From positions 806,001 through 870,000 of the forward strand of contig NZ_CP019300.1 in NCBI RefSeq assembly GCF_001953955.1: DNA of 64,000 nucleotides, given 5' to 3'. A program made the translations under genes and the position numbers. This stretch comes from Prevotella intermedia ATCC 25611 = DSM 20706 (GTDB taxonomy: Bacteria; Bacteroidota; Bacteroidia; Bacteroidales; Bacteroidaceae). Each line of letters opens with the position of its first letter. Position 1 is the stretch's first letter. Of the stretch, positions 8,569 through 17,837 are shown in pieces. Under the pieces are notes generated by a model that made no database searches, was not told the DNA's origin, and saw only the letters and a list, made by a program, of their open reading frames with translations.

Positions 8569-9381
8569 ATGAAAAGAAAAGCATTACTTTCATTTATTCT
8601 CGCCGCAATGGCAACAATGTGGGCAGGCACAACACAAGCTCAAGAGTATTACGACCTTACCATTGCGCTTACACAAGTCAATTCTATAAACTGCAAGAAC
8701 CTATCCTTTATTAAAGGTGTGAGTGGCACTGTAAAGTACGACGATGAAACAAAGACCCTTACATTGGAGAATGCAACCATCGTAGGAGATAAGTATAAAA
8801 CTGCCATTTCTTCTAAAATTGATGGCTTGATAATTAAGGTTATCGGCAAAAATAAGCTGCAAACAGAAACTGGTTCTGGTATTCTGTATGAAAACTCGAT
8901 TACCATTACTGGTGGCGGAACACTTGATATAGAGTGCCAGAAGAATTGTGCTATCTATGCAAACAAAGGCAATCTCACCATCGAAGATTGTACCATAAAC
9001 GCTAAAAGTAACGAATATGGCATTGCTGGATATAATGGTACAACCGAGAATCTTACAATAAAGAATGCTGCAATAACAGCAGAAGGTACAGAAAAAGGCT
9101 CTATTTGTGATTTTGCCACTCTCACTATGATTGGTTCTAAAATATCTGAACCTTCAGGTGCAGCGTTCGACCCATCAATGCACTGTGTGGCTTTGAACGG
9201 AGAGAAAGTTACAAGCAAGGTAGTGATTGTCAAAGATGCAACAAGCATTGAGGCTCCAACAGTCAATGCCACAGCTGCACAAGGCATCTATACCCTTAGC
9301 GGCGTGCGTGTATCTAACGAGTTGAAAAACTTGCCTAAGGGTATCTACATCGTGAATGGTAAGAAAGTAGTGAAGCAGTAA
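8569..9381 (+). CDS. Secreted beta-helix-like protein with T9SS-like C-terminal tail, copy A
   Basis: The product has 270 residues and a signal peptide of about 25 residues (KALLSFILAAMATMWAGTTQAQ). The middle is built of short Gly/Asn/Thr-rich repeats (LTIEDCTINAKSNEYGIAG and similar), suggesting a right-handed parallel beta-helix. The last 40 residues (GIYTLSGVRVSN and PKGIYIVNGKKVVKQ) look like the sorting tail of type IX secretion cargo in Prevotella. It is the first of a tandem pair: the next gene has the same signal peptide pattern, a similar core and a nearly identical tail. No catalytic motif is evident; a surface-exposed or released protein of unknown role is inferred. Confidence 0.8.
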   Translation: MKRKALLSFILAAMATMWAGTTQAQEYYDLTIALTQVNSINCKNLSFIKGVSGTVKYDDETKTLTLENATIVGDKYKTAISSKIDGLIIKVIGKNKLQTETGSGILYENSITITGGGTLDIECQKNCAIYANKGNLTIEDCTINAKSNEYGIAGYNGTTENLTIKNAAITAEGTEKGSICDFATLTMIGSKISEPSGAAFDPSMHCVALNGEKVTSKVVIVKDATSIEAPTVNATAAQGIYTLSGVRVSNELKNLPKGIYIVNGKKVVKQ

Positions 9382-9535
9382 AAAGCGATTAACCTCCGTA
9401 CCCAGTAAGGATACGGAACACCGCCTACCATTATGAACCTACTGTTTTCAGAATAAACAACATACTGTCTATATCAGGAGAGAAATTCAGCAGGATAATT
9501 TATTTTATTATTCATCATTAAAGAACAAAAGAATT

Positions 9536-10414
9536 ATGAAGAAAAAAGCATTATTTACGCTCATTCTCGCTATAGTGGCGATAATGTGGGCAGGAACAGC
9601 ACAGGCGCAGGCGGAAGATTACGAACTTTTGATAGCTGGCGTGCAAGTTACTTCTGACAACTGCAACGACCTTTCCGTGATTGAAGGCGTGAAGGGTACT
9701 GCGAAGTATGACAATGCTACCAAGACCCTCACACTCGACAACGTAACTATCCACAACACAGCAGAAACTATTAATGGCACTGGCATCTACAATATTATCG
9801 ATGGCTTAACCATTCGTCTTATCGGTAATAACACTGTTACTGCAGAGAAAAGTGTAGGACTGTGGAATGGACGAGACGATGCTATCACTATCACGGGCGG
9901 TGGCAGTCTTACGATAAATGCCTCGACCACAGCGAGCAACAAAAACTATCAAAAAGGCATTTTCAATCGAGGTTCTATCACCGTGAGCGATTGCACCGTG
10001 GAAGTGAGTGCAGGGGAATACGGACTTTGTGACGGCTATTGGAAATTTGAACGTTGCAATATGCGCGTTAAGGGTGGCGGTATGAGTGGCGACCAGTATG
10101 CAGGCAGTATCAGTTGGGTGTGGGATAATAAGCCCGAGTTCACTGGTTGCGGTGTTACATCACCCACAGGAGCGTACTGGAAAGAGTTCCAAGATGGCGA
10201 ATACACCTACTATACTCTCTTTGGCGCAGACGACAAGGTCGTAACCGATTGGGTAACTATTACGTCCGACCCTAACATTATTGAGGTTCCTACAGTCAAT
10301 GCCACAGCTGCGCAAGGCGTCTATACCCTTAGCGGCGTGCGTGTATCTAACGAGTTGAAAGACTTGCCTAAGGGCATTTACATCGTGAACGGTAAGAAAG
10401 TGGTGAAGCAGTAA
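9536..10414 (+). CDS. Secreted beta-helix-like protein with T9SS-like C-terminal tail, copy B
   Basis: This 292-residue protein is a paralogue of the upstream gene. It has a signal peptide (KALFTLILAIVAIMWAGTAQAQ) and the shared blocks YDNATKTLTLDNVTI and ITGGGSLTINAS. Its tail differs from copy A at only two of 39 residues (GVYT for GIYT, and KDLPKG for KNLPKG). The middle has diverged more, with a Trp-rich insert (SISWVWDNKPEFTGCG). Its 3' flank also resembles that of copy A, so the duplication covered gene plus flank. No terminator separates the two genes, and they may be cotranscribed. Confidence 0.8.
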   Translation: MKKKALFTLILAIVAIMWAGTAQAQAEDYELLIAGVQVTSDNCNDLSVIEGVKGTAKYDNATKTLTLDNVTIHNTAETINGTGIYNIIDGLTIRLIGNNTVTAEKSVGLWNGRDDAITITGGGSLTINASTTASNKNYQKGIFNRGSITVSDCTVEVSAGEYGLCDGYWKFERCNMRVKGGGMSGDQYAGSISWVWDNKPEFTGCGVTSPTGAYWKEFQDGEYTYYTLFGADDKVVTDWVTITSDPNIIEVPTVNATAAQGVYTLSGVRVSNELKDLPKGIYIVNGKKVVKQ

Positions 10415-10535
10415 AAAGCAATTAACTTCCGTATTCTTATTGGGTACGGAACATCGCTTATTGTTATGAATCTAACATTTTTTAATAATAGCAAACCGCC
10501 CTTGCTTTGAAGCAGGAGCGACAAAGCACATAACG

Positions 10536-10577
10536 GAAGCCACTGCAACGAAACATTGTTGCAGTGGCTTCTTTTTT
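10536..10577 (+). terminator. Rho-independent terminator after the duplicated genes
   Basis: A perfect 14-bp stem (GAAGCCACTGCAAC / GTTGCAGTGGCTTC) with an 8-nt loop is followed by TTTTTT. Confidence 0.92.
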
Positions 10578-10804
10578 CTGTTACTTTCCTGCCTTTATAG
10601 CATAGAGTCGGCTTTTCTTTACCAATAACAAGTTTAAGCGAAGGGCTGTATTTGCAAGGATAAAAGAATTGAATGCCTTAGCAAGAACAGTACTGTTCAA
10701 TTCAGTATGACTGCAAAAGTTGCTTCTACCGAATTGGATAATGAAGATAAAAAGTATCTGGTAAATTCAGGAAAAGTCAGCAAAACTCTTGTCTTTGAAA
10801 TTCT

Positions 10805-10880
10805 TTACGTGTAAAAAATATTTTTTCTACACGTAAAGAAATATTTACTTACACGTAGAAAAATATTTATTTACGTGTAA
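10805..10880 (+). repeat. Phased ACGTGT/ACACGT palindrome array upstream of the HU gene
   Basis: Four sites (TTACGTGTAA, CTACACGTAA, TTACACGTAG, TTACGTGTAA) begin at 10805, 10828, 10849 and 10871, spacings 23, 21 and 22 bp, with AAATATTT-like AT tracts between. Sites 1-2 and 3-4 each form an inverted repeat of about 33 bp. It lies about 200 bp upstream of the HU-like gene. The rest of the 10415-11079 gap holds the terminator, a promoter and AT-rich sequence with no gene that I can see. Confidence 0.8.
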
Positions 10881-11034
10881 ATAATTTGTAAAATTGCATT
10901 TAAAGTAAGCTAAAATATTGTTTATCAGAGAATTGAAAGTTGTTTTTGTGAGTTGGTAGAAAGCTGGTGAAATAGCAATAAAATAAAAAAGTGGTTTTCT
11001 TTATACAATTGGAGTATTATTTGAGAATTTTATG

Positions 11035-11042
11035 TAAGTTTG
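11035..11042 (+). promoter_or_regulatory. -7 box of the HU-like gene promoter
   Basis: TAAGTTTG matches TAnnTTTG 37 bases before the start codon. The -33 element is poor. Confidence 0.55.
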
Positions 11043-11079
11043 CAAATGAAATAGAACATAACCAATAAGACATAACTTT

Positions 11080-11505
11080 ATGGCAATAAGTATCAGGCTA
11101 CAACAAAGTAAGTTTAAAGAAGCCAACCGTGGCGGTAAGTGGCACGCACGAGTGGTGAGCAGTGGTGAAACTTCGACAGCCGACCTTGCGGCAGCTATTC
11201 AAGCGAGTACTTCGTTTACACGAGGCGAGGTTACGGGCATTATTATGGCATTGGTAGACGAAATTAGTTATAATCTCAGCCTTGGCAACACTGTTGTGCT
11301 TGACGGATTAGGGCGATTTCATCTGACGGTGGAGAGCGAGCCAGTAGAGAACAAAGAAGATTTTGACATTAAGAAGAATGTGAAAGGGGTGAAGTGCAAG
11401 TTCTTGCCAGCGAGCCGACGCGACCCTAAGACTCGGAAAAGCACACAGGATTTTGCTTCGGGCGTGCAAGTGGTGTGGGCTGACCCTGAAGACGAGGAAG
11501 ATTAA
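11080..11505 (+). CDS. HU-family DNA-binding protein (long Bacteroidota type)
   Basis: The 141-residue protein matches the histone-like family typical of Bacteroidota, longer than the ~90 residues of classical HU. It has an N-terminal extension (MAISIRLQQSKFK), an HU-type helical part (ADLAAAIQASTSFTRGEVTGIIMAL, within 34-60) and the strand segment TVVLDGLGRFHLTVES. A basic arm (KCKFLPASRRDPKTRKS) is followed by an acidic end (DPEDEED). Members bind DNA with little sequence preference and bend it. It is a single gene between a phased repeat array and a bidirectional terminator. Confidence 0.88.
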   Translation: MAISIRLQQSKFKEANRGGKWHARVVSSGETSTADLAAAIQASTSFTRGEVTGIIMALVDEISYNLSLGNTVVLDGLGRFHLTVESEPVENKEDFDIKKNVKGVKCKFLPASRRDPKTRKSTQDFASGVQVVWADPEDEED

Positions 11506-11526
11506 TTCGGACTTCAACGATATACA

Positions 11527-11563
11527 AAAAGGAGCGAATGCCGTTGCGGCATTCGCTCCTTTC
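11527..11563 (+). terminator. Bidirectional terminator between the HU gene and the 11580 gene
   Basis: The stem AAAGGAGCGAATGCC / GGCATTCGCTCCTTT has an A tract upstream and T tract downstream, and it sits between convergent genes. Confidence 0.88.
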
Positions 11564-11579
11564 GTATGTTTCAGTAATT

Positions 11580-14500
11580 CTATAAGTTGTACATCAAGCC
11601 GAAATTGATGCAGTTTAATGCTGTTAGCCTTCCCATAAGGTTTGTGCCTGGCAGCAGACTTTCTTGTCCCAAGAAGCCCATTAGGTAGATGTTGTGGTTG
11701 TAGAAAGCCGAGATATGCTTCGATATTTGGTGGTTTGCAGTCATACCTAAGTTAATGGCAGCGTCCTTGTTGTGCGGTTTGTTTGTCTGAATACCGATGG
11801 CAGGACCTGCGTACAGGGCTACGTTCCATAAGCGGTTAGGGTTATATCCGCGGAAGTAGGAGAGGAGGTCGAGTTGGAAGTTGGCTGCAACGAAAGCAAT
11901 GTTATGCTTTTCTTCATAGAATTCAGCGTTGTTGTTTTCGATGTAGGCATACTTAATGTTGTCCATAACGTATTCCAAACCAAGACGAACGGCTGTTATC
12001 TCGTTCAGTCTATACCCCGCAAATGCAGCAAGATTGACTTTTGCTCCGTCGTTCTTAAAGCGGTGTCTGGTGAGCAAGATGTTCCAACCGCCACCGATAG
12101 CACCAAACCATCGCATAGGTTTCTTTGAGGCATAAGACGTTATATCGGCATCTTCGTAGCGGGCAATGCGGTTGAGCGGTACGGTTAAGCCTACGCGAAC
12201 AGAGAACGAATTGCCCAATTTCAGCGGTTTGCTGCCTGCTTCCTTCGTTCTGTATAGCGTGTTTCCTGCCTCGTTAATATACACACGGTCGTGTATGTCG
12301 AGTGCAGAATACATCGGTTCGATGTTCAAACGGAGGTCGCGACTGAGGCGTGTCCATAGTTGTAGACCAAGACGGAAACCGCTGACCGTAATTCTTGAAC
12401 CCTTGATGGTGTGTTCTGCATCGTTCATAACGAGCCAACCGTTTTGGAAACCTGCGAGAAGGTTGGCACCGACAAGCGAATGCCAGTTGTAGTTCTTGCT
12501 CAGTCCCAACGGATTGATGAGTACATCGCCAGCTATTGTGCCCAAGCCAATGGCGTGGTGAATGTCTTCTGTTTGTCCTTTTTTTGTGTGTGTGGTTGTC
12601 ATATCCACACCTTTTGCCATATTCAGACCAATGCGTGCACCGAGGAAAGAGTTTGCCCACCAGCCCAACGAGAGCTGCATGGAGGTGCCCCACGAGTCTT
12701 TTCCCTTGCTTGGAAGCATAGGATAGTTGGCGTAGCCATATCCATAGTCGAGGAAGAAGCGGTGTCGTCCCGATGAAGGAGCATTTTGCCAAGGCAGGTT
12801 CTTTATGGTGTTGATGAAACTATTGAGATGGTATTGCGCACCAAATGCGAGTACGTTTGACACTGCTCCTGGGGTAGTGTAAATCTGGTTGGAGTCGTAA
12901 TGGCTGCTCGGCATCCAATAAATGGTGTGGCTGTAGAACAGAGAGAGGTGGGGGAGGACACGGTATGAAATCATTCCGCCAACGTTTGCTCCGACATCTG
13001 CTTTCTTTCCGTATTCGCTTAACACCAACGAAGGACCGCCATAGAGGTTTACACTCCACCTTCTGTTTGGACGATAGCCTGCCATTGCATTGAGTACGTT
13101 AAGCTGATAGTCGGCAGATATGAAGGTGTTCTTGTACGTGAACTTGCTTAAATTGCCACTACGGTTCTGTTGCCAAATAGGATTGGCAATGTAGTCTACC
13201 ATGAGTTTTGCTCCGTGGTACATATTGAAGTTGTAGCCAGCAAAGCCATTGAAATTCAATAATAGTCCGCGCGACTTGTCGGTGTAACGCCATTTGTTGA
13301 TAGTGGTGTTCCAACCAAGACCTCCACCTATGAAGAAACCTTTTTCGGGTAGGGCGTCTTTTGCAGGATTAAGGTCGTTATTCCGTTGCAATTTATTTCG
13401 GAAGAGCACGGCTAAGCCCAATTTAAAGTCGGCTTGGTCGTATCTTACGCGCCCATCGGAACGGTCGAAGTGCTCCATTAAGATATAGCTTGGTTCGAAA
13501 GTAAGGCGCAAATCGTTTGTAAGCTTTGCCCAAAGCTGTGCTCCCAATCGGTAGCCAGCATATCTACCGCCTGTTTTATCGCTGGCGTCGGCGTGCACTA
13601 ATTGTAGCTGTCCCATTTCGTAGCCGCCGAAAAGGTTCACACCTACGGCACTGTCCCAGTTGTAATGACGTGTAAAACCAAAGGGATTGAGCATGGCATC
13701 AAAGAAAACACCAAACTTTCCAAGTAACGATGTAGTCTGTCTACCCTTTGTCCACGGTGTATTTGTGATGTTTACACCACCTCGCACACCAATGGCAGAC
13801 GACAGCCATTGCCCAATATTGGCACTGATGCTGTAGCCAACCGTTTCGCTCATCTTTAAATCTGCCAAGCGATAGTAGGCTGGACCTATGCTGTATTCAA
13901 AGAACCAAGGACGTCGCCAACGTAGCATTGCAGGGTCTTTGAGGAACAAACGTTCGCCTGTAGCAAAGCGTTTCTTGAAGTCGCCTGCATTGTTTTGCGA
14001 CGACATATTGTTGTAGAAGTACCAAATGTAGGATAGGTTTACACCGTAACCGATACTAAAGTGGTTGAATTTGGTGGCTTTGTCCAAGTCCATACCTTCT
14101 GTACCAGCCATAATATAAGGTTCGATGGCAAGTGCTGCGTGGGTTCCTGCAAGGAATTTGAACTGTAAACCCGTGTGAATGTTGTAAGCAACAGCCTTTT
14201 CCTTCATTGTTCTTGCAATGGCAGAACCATCGTATTTTGTTAGATGCGAATGCTGAACACCCATTCCAAGAATACCCGAAACACTTAAAGGACGGTCGGG
14301 ACGATAGCCTAAAAGATAGTTTGAGAAATTGAAAAGATAGTCGGCATTGGCACGCATTGTCCAATTTACGTTTGCTTCACCGCTGATGTAGCCAAGCTCT
14401 CCACCTATTCCGACTCTGAAAGTGCTCATCGGACTGAGGTCTTTACCCAATCGAAGATGAAGTCCAGCTTGTGTTGTCAGCCGATAATCATTGTGATTTG

Positions 14501-14804
14501 GGTAGAACACAGCACCAGCACCGAAGTCTAAGAATGTATGCTTGGCAAAGTTTCCCTTCGCCCATTTGTCACCTTGGTAGCGGTGTCGGTCGTCAAGACT
14601 ATAATTCAGAGCATTGAAATCGTTCTGTTTTCGAAAGCCATAATAGGTGGTATCAGCTTTCACGGTGATGCCTTCAGCTGCCATTTTCTCCTCCAAGTCG
14701 CTCAAATCTCTTACCAAAGTATCGGTAGGCTGGCTTGTTGGAGTTTGTGCCTGAAGGGCTATTATGGTAAAAAATGCTATTATAAGGGACGCTGTCTTCT
14801 TCAT
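11580..14804 (-). CDS. Large outer-membrane protein with about five alternating beta-barrel repeats
   Basis: The 1074-residue product has a signal peptide (MKKTASLIIAFFTIIALQAQ). It then has five barrel-like blocks of about 180-210 residues, at roughly 60-275, 290-475, 480-665, 680-880 and 885-1074. Blocks 3 and 5 share patterns such as GGGLGWNTTINKWR versus GGGWNILLTRHRF and YRPNRRWSVNLYGGPS versus YNPNRLWNVALYAGPA. Blocks 2 and 4 share NPFGFTRHYNWDSAVGVNL versus NPLGLSKNYNWHSLVGANL. Block 1 is closer to 3 and 5, giving an A-B-A-B-A order. It ends in a Leu after aromatic-rich strands. It is the last gene of a four-gene operon and overlaps its upstream neighbour by 4 bases. The function is unknown; an outer-membrane location is inferred. 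Confidence 0.82.
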   Translation of the reverse strand: MKKTASLIIAFFTIIALQAQTPTSQPTDTLVRDLSDLEEKMAAEGITVKADTTYYGFRKQNDFNALNYSLDDRHRYQGDKWAKGNFAKHTFLDFGAGAVFYPNHNDYRLTTQAGLHLRLGKDLSPMSTFRVGIGGELGYISGEANVNWTMRANADYLFNFSNYLLGYRPDRPLSVSGILGMGVQHSHLTKYDGSAIARTMKEKAVAYNIHTGLQFKFLAGTHAALAIEPYIMAGTEGMDLDKATKFNHFSIGYGVNLSYIWYFYNNMSSQNNAGDFKKRFATGERLFLKDPAMLRWRRPWFFEYSIGPAYYRLADLKMSETVGYSISANIGQWLSSAIGVRGGVNITNTPWTKGRQTTSLLGKFGVFFDAMLNPFGFTRHYNWDSAVGVNLFGGYEMGQLQLVHADASDKTGGRYAGYRLGAQLWAKLTNDLRLTFEPSYILMEHFDRSDGRVRYDQADFKLGLAVLFRNKLQRNNDLNPAKDALPEKGFFIGGGLGWNTTINKWRYTDKSRGLLLNFNGFAGYNFNMYHGAKLMVDYIANPIWQQNRSGNLSKFTYKNTFISADYQLNVLNAMAGYRPNRRWSVNLYGGPSLVLSEYGKKADVGANVGGMISYRVLPHLSLFYSHTIYWMPSSHYDSNQIYTTPGAVSNVLAFGAQYHLNSFINTIKNLPWQNAPSSGRHRFFLDYGYGYANYPMLPSKGKDSWGTSMQLSLGWWANSFLGARIGLNMAKGVDMTTTHTKKGQTEDIHHAIGLGTIAGDVLINPLGLSKNYNWHSLVGANLLAGFQNGWLVMNDAEHTIKGSRITVSGFRLGLQLWTRLSRDLRLNIEPMYSALDIHDRVYINEAGNTLYRTKEAGSKPLKLGNSFSVRVGLTVPLNRIARYEDADITSYASKKPMRWFGAIGGGWNILLTRHRFKNDGAKVNLAAFAGYRLNEITAVRLGLEYVMDNIKYAYIENNNAEFYEEKHNIAFVAANFQLDLLSYFRGYNPNRLWNVALYAGPAIGIQTNKPHNKDAAINLGMTANHQISKHISAFYNHNIYLMGFLGQESLLPGTNLMGRLTALNCINFGLMYNL

Positions 14805-17272
14805 TCCTTAACCTCCTCTGTTGGTAAATTGGTTGTTTGTGCGTTGCTATCGCTGCCCTCTTCGTTTGTTTCTGTATAGCTGTCGGGCACTTCCATCTTT
14901 CCTGCAGCAATCATTAGGTCTGTGAATTTCTGTCTGTATTGCTCTGCTTTCTTTTCGTCATAAGGGCTTCTTTTCCTTATATCGTCGGGTATGTTAGCGT
15001 CCGAATTGTAGAAACCCTTGTATTGTGGCTTCATATCGAAGCAGTGTTGGAAGTATGCTAAGAAAGCAGGAGTGGTGTTATCGGTCATTCGTAGCGCAAC
15101 ATCGGCACCATATTTTGTTGTCAATGCCATAAAGTCGTCATCGCTCATTTCTGGCTTTCCAGCTTCAATAACGCCTTTCATATACCACTTTTTTGCGCTG
15201 TTGTCAGGCAGCGAATCTATTAGTGGCTCAAGTTCCTCGTAGGTTTTACCCAATTCAGATGCCAATTCAAAGTTCAGTATGGCATAGTTCTCTGCGTTCG
15301 ATGTCATTACATAACTTAATGCTTCCTTTGCACGGCGGTCTTCATCGGCAGTCTTACCTTGTTTGAAGAATAGCGTTTCTAAGTCGGTAAACATCTTTAT
15401 ATCCTTGTACTCATCAGTATTTGGCAACTTGTTTGCAAGGTGGTAAGCCTCGCCAAGCTTCATCGTTTTGAAGTACATAATGGCTTGATTGGCAATTATT
15501 TCTCGCCTGTTTACAGTGTAACGGTATTCGTTATCGAAAGAAATAGGGCGTGAAATTTCCAATCCAGCCTTCATGTCTAAAAATGGTGCAAGGATAGATA
15601 AGTCGATAGAATCGCTTTCGATAGCATAACAAGCTACGCGGTTTGCCACATAAGCAGCAAACGGACTGTATTGCATAGTTCGGCGTGTTTTAATCTCATT
15701 CCACGCACGATAGGTGAGCTTGCGCAGTTCTACGGAATCCTTTATTTGCGTGAAGAGGTTGTAATAGTCGCCATTCGAGAACACACTCTTGCCGCCTTTT
15801 TGATAGTCTTTATCGTTATAGTAGGTCCATAATGCTTCTTGAGGGTCGAGCACCTTATTCTGTCTCAATGTATAAGTACAACGCATTAAACGTTGATTTT
15901 GCAGAATCTCTTGAACAACAGGCAGAGCTTGCATCTCGCGCAAGCCGTTTGCATTGTTATTGAAAGCATAGTTGCGCAGCGTGTTTGACTCTGTTTCCAA
16001 GCTACGTGCCTTCAATGAGTCTGCCACATCGAACCAAGTGTAAACCAATGGCTCTTTTACTTCAAGACCTGCACTTGATACTTGTCCACCAATTATCGAC
16101 AATGCCTTCCTTGCACGTGTATTTGCCAATTTCGTATTAGATGCGACATTACCTTCTGGCGATGCTGTTCCCTGAACCGTGAAGTTCATCAGGGCGCGAC
16201 CATAGGAACGAAGTTCTTTCACGAGTTGTTCGAGATGTTGCTGATTCGATTCGTCGGAAGTAAGTTCATCTTTGCCTACAACAAATGTAAGTTGTAGGTC
16301 GCGGGGTACTTCTCTCAGCTGTGCTCTGGCTTGTTCGTAGTATTGAGGCGTTAGCTTAATCTGCTTCATTGCCATTGAAACATCGAGCAATTTCCAGGGC
16401 TTGCGTGTGTTGCAAGTCCCGTTTTTCGACTTATCCTCAAAGTAAACGTGTGTGTAATCCTCCAATCTTAATACCGAGCCCCACTTGTAACTTTTGTTTG
16501 GATTGGGTTTCGGATAAGTTGCTTCCCAATGAAAGGCAAACGCATCGTTGGTTGTAGGTTGGTCTTCAATGAAGTAATTGTGCAGTGAGTCGTTGCGATT
16601 ATAGTCGAAACTCTTTCTTCTGATTTGATTTTTATGAAACTTCTTGCCTTCAAACACCAATGGCTCGAGATACTGTATGGTGTCTTCTTCTTCGCAATTG
16701 ATAACGATTGGTTGGAAAATAAGGCGCGAATGGTCCTTTGTGTACCATTCAGGCAGCTTTACCGTAACGTCCCAATGCAAGTTTGGACCATCGTCGATAG
16801 GCTTCATTTCTACAATATTAGCCCCTACGTGCTTGGCAGTTACAATGGTATTGGCAAGTAGAACGGTTTTCGTTCCACCCGTAAACACAATGTCGTACTG
16901 CAAGCTTGAGCCGATATCCACGACCTTTACCTCGCCTTCGTTTATTACCATAAGCGCACCTTTGGCAGAAACATCTGCCTCGAAGTGTCCATCGTAGTCG
17001 GGTGTTACGGTTGCATTGCTTCTTATTGTAACCTCTTGACTGAAGTCTTTGCTTTTGCTTCTATATATTGCAGCCTGCTTGTTGGCTTCGTTTCGGTTGT
17101 CGAAAATGTAGACTGGAACAGAGAGGGGAACCTTGTTGGTCTTGCCTCCGTCGAACGACTTCATCTGTTTGTAAACGCTACCTGTTACGTGCATCACCTG
17201 TGCGCGTGTCGTACTCACACAAGCGAAGAGTAAGAATAAAACAACAAGGTAACGGTTTATGCTTAATTTCAT
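14801..17272 (-). CDS. OmpA-like envelope protein of a DUF3575-linked operon, 823 aa
   Basis: The protein has a signal peptide (LVVLFLLFACVSTTRAQ). A large N-terminal beta-rich part is followed at about residues 345-410 by an OmpA-like segment: LQLTFVVGKDELTSDES, then FTVQGTASPEGNVASNTKL and ANTRARKAL, the pattern that contacts peptidoglycan in OmpA-type domains. The C-terminal third is helical with TPR-like spacing, ending in an acidic Ser/Thr-rich tail. Genes of this kind sit beside DUF3575 barrels in Bacteroidota, some in fimbrial loci. The operon context suggests it links the barrels to the cell wall, which is inference. Confidence 0.75.
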   Translation of the reverse strand: MKLSINRYLVVLFLLFACVSTTRAQVMHVTGSVYKQMKSFDGGKTNKVPLSVPVYIFDNRNEANKQAAIYRSKSKDFSQEVTIRSNATVTPDYDGHFEADVSAKGALMVINEGEVKVVDIGSSLQYDIVFTGGTKTVLLANTIVTAKHVGANIVEMKPIDDGPNLHWDVTVKLPEWYTKDHSRLIFQPIVINCEEEDTIQYLEPLVFEGKKFHKNQIRRKSFDYNRNDSLHNYFIEDQPTTNDAFAFHWEATYPKPNPNKSYKWGSVLRLEDYTHVYFEDKSKNGTCNTRKPWKLLDVSMAMKQIKLTPQYYEQARAQLREVPRDLQLTFVVGKDELTSDESNQQHLEQLVKELRSYGRALMNFTVQGTASPEGNVASNTKLANTRARKALSIIGGQVSSAGLEVKEPLVYTWFDVADSLKARSLETESNTLRNYAFNNNANGLREMQALPVVQEILQNQRLMRCTYTLRQNKVLDPQEALWTYYNDKDYQKGGKSVFSNGDYYNLFTQIKDSVELRKLTYRAWNEIKTRRTMQYSPFAAYVANRVACYAIESDSIDLSILAPFLDMKAGLEISRPISFDNEYRYTVNRREIIANQAIMYFKTMKLGEAYHLANKLPNTDEYKDIKMFTDLETLFFKQGKTADEDRRAKEALSYVMTSNAENYAILNFELASELGKTYEELEPLIDSLPDNSAKKWYMKGVIEAGKPEMSDDDFMALTTKYGADVALRMTDNTTPAFLAYFQHCFDMKPQYKGFYNSDANIPDDIRKRSPYDEKKAEQYRQKFTDLMIAAGKMEVPDSYTETNEEGSDSNAQTTNLPTEEVKE

Positions 17273-17282
17273 CTTGTTTCCT

Positions 17283-17837
17283 TTATCTTAATATGTATGA
17301 AAGCGTAATACCGATTTTGGTTGGCAGTATTCCATAACCCGTATATCCGCCTCCCATATTTATTCCTGAGGGTGTTTCCAAATCGGGCAACCCGTCGGTT
17401 ATCTTCTTTTGATGGAAAACCACCAAGCCAAAGCCAGCGTGCGCATCAATCGTCCAACGCTCGGAAAGCGATACAACATAGCCGAATGTCAAGCCAGCAC
17501 CTACTGCAAGACCGTCGTAGCGCGTATCTTTCCATTTCGTATTATAGTCTACGGCCAATGCGCTGACACCCACGAAGTGGTGGTACATAGGGCGTCCTCC
17601 GAAATAGTAGCGATATTCTGGCTGTACACCTATTACCTTCATATCCTTGTGCCAATAGGGTTTGTTGTTGGCAAATACGCTCAATCCCAATGTAGAACGG
17701 TTTCCTATTGTCATTTCTGCACCAATATTATAGGTTTGCAGTGCCATCATTGCCACGTCGGTATTTACAGAAATGGCCTGACCGTGTGCCATTGTTGCAG
17801 CCATTATGCTTAGGAAAGCTATGAATATTCTTTTCAT
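17283..17837 (-). CDS. DUF3575-type outer-membrane beta-barrel, 184 aa
   Basis: A short signal peptide (MAATMAHGQA) is followed by an eight-strand-type barrel with motifs usual for DUF3575: SVNTDVAMMALQTYNIGAE, QPEYRYYFGGRPMYHHFVG and GLAVGAGLTFGYVVSLSERW. It terminates in ITLSYILR. Small barrels of this class are thought to be outer-membrane proteins of unknown role. It overlaps the upstream 310-residue gene by four bases and lies 10 bases before the OmpA-like gene, so it is the second gene of the operon. Confidence 0.8.
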   Translation of the reverse strand: MKRIFIAFLSIMAATMAHGQAISVNTDVAMMALQTYNIGAEMTIGNRSTLGLSVFANNKPYWHKDMKVIGVQPEYRYYFGGRPMYHHFVGVSALAVDYNTKWKDTRYDGLAVGAGLTFGYVVSLSERWTIDAHAGFGLVVFHQKKITDGLPDLETPSGINMGGGYTGYGILPTKIGITLSYILR

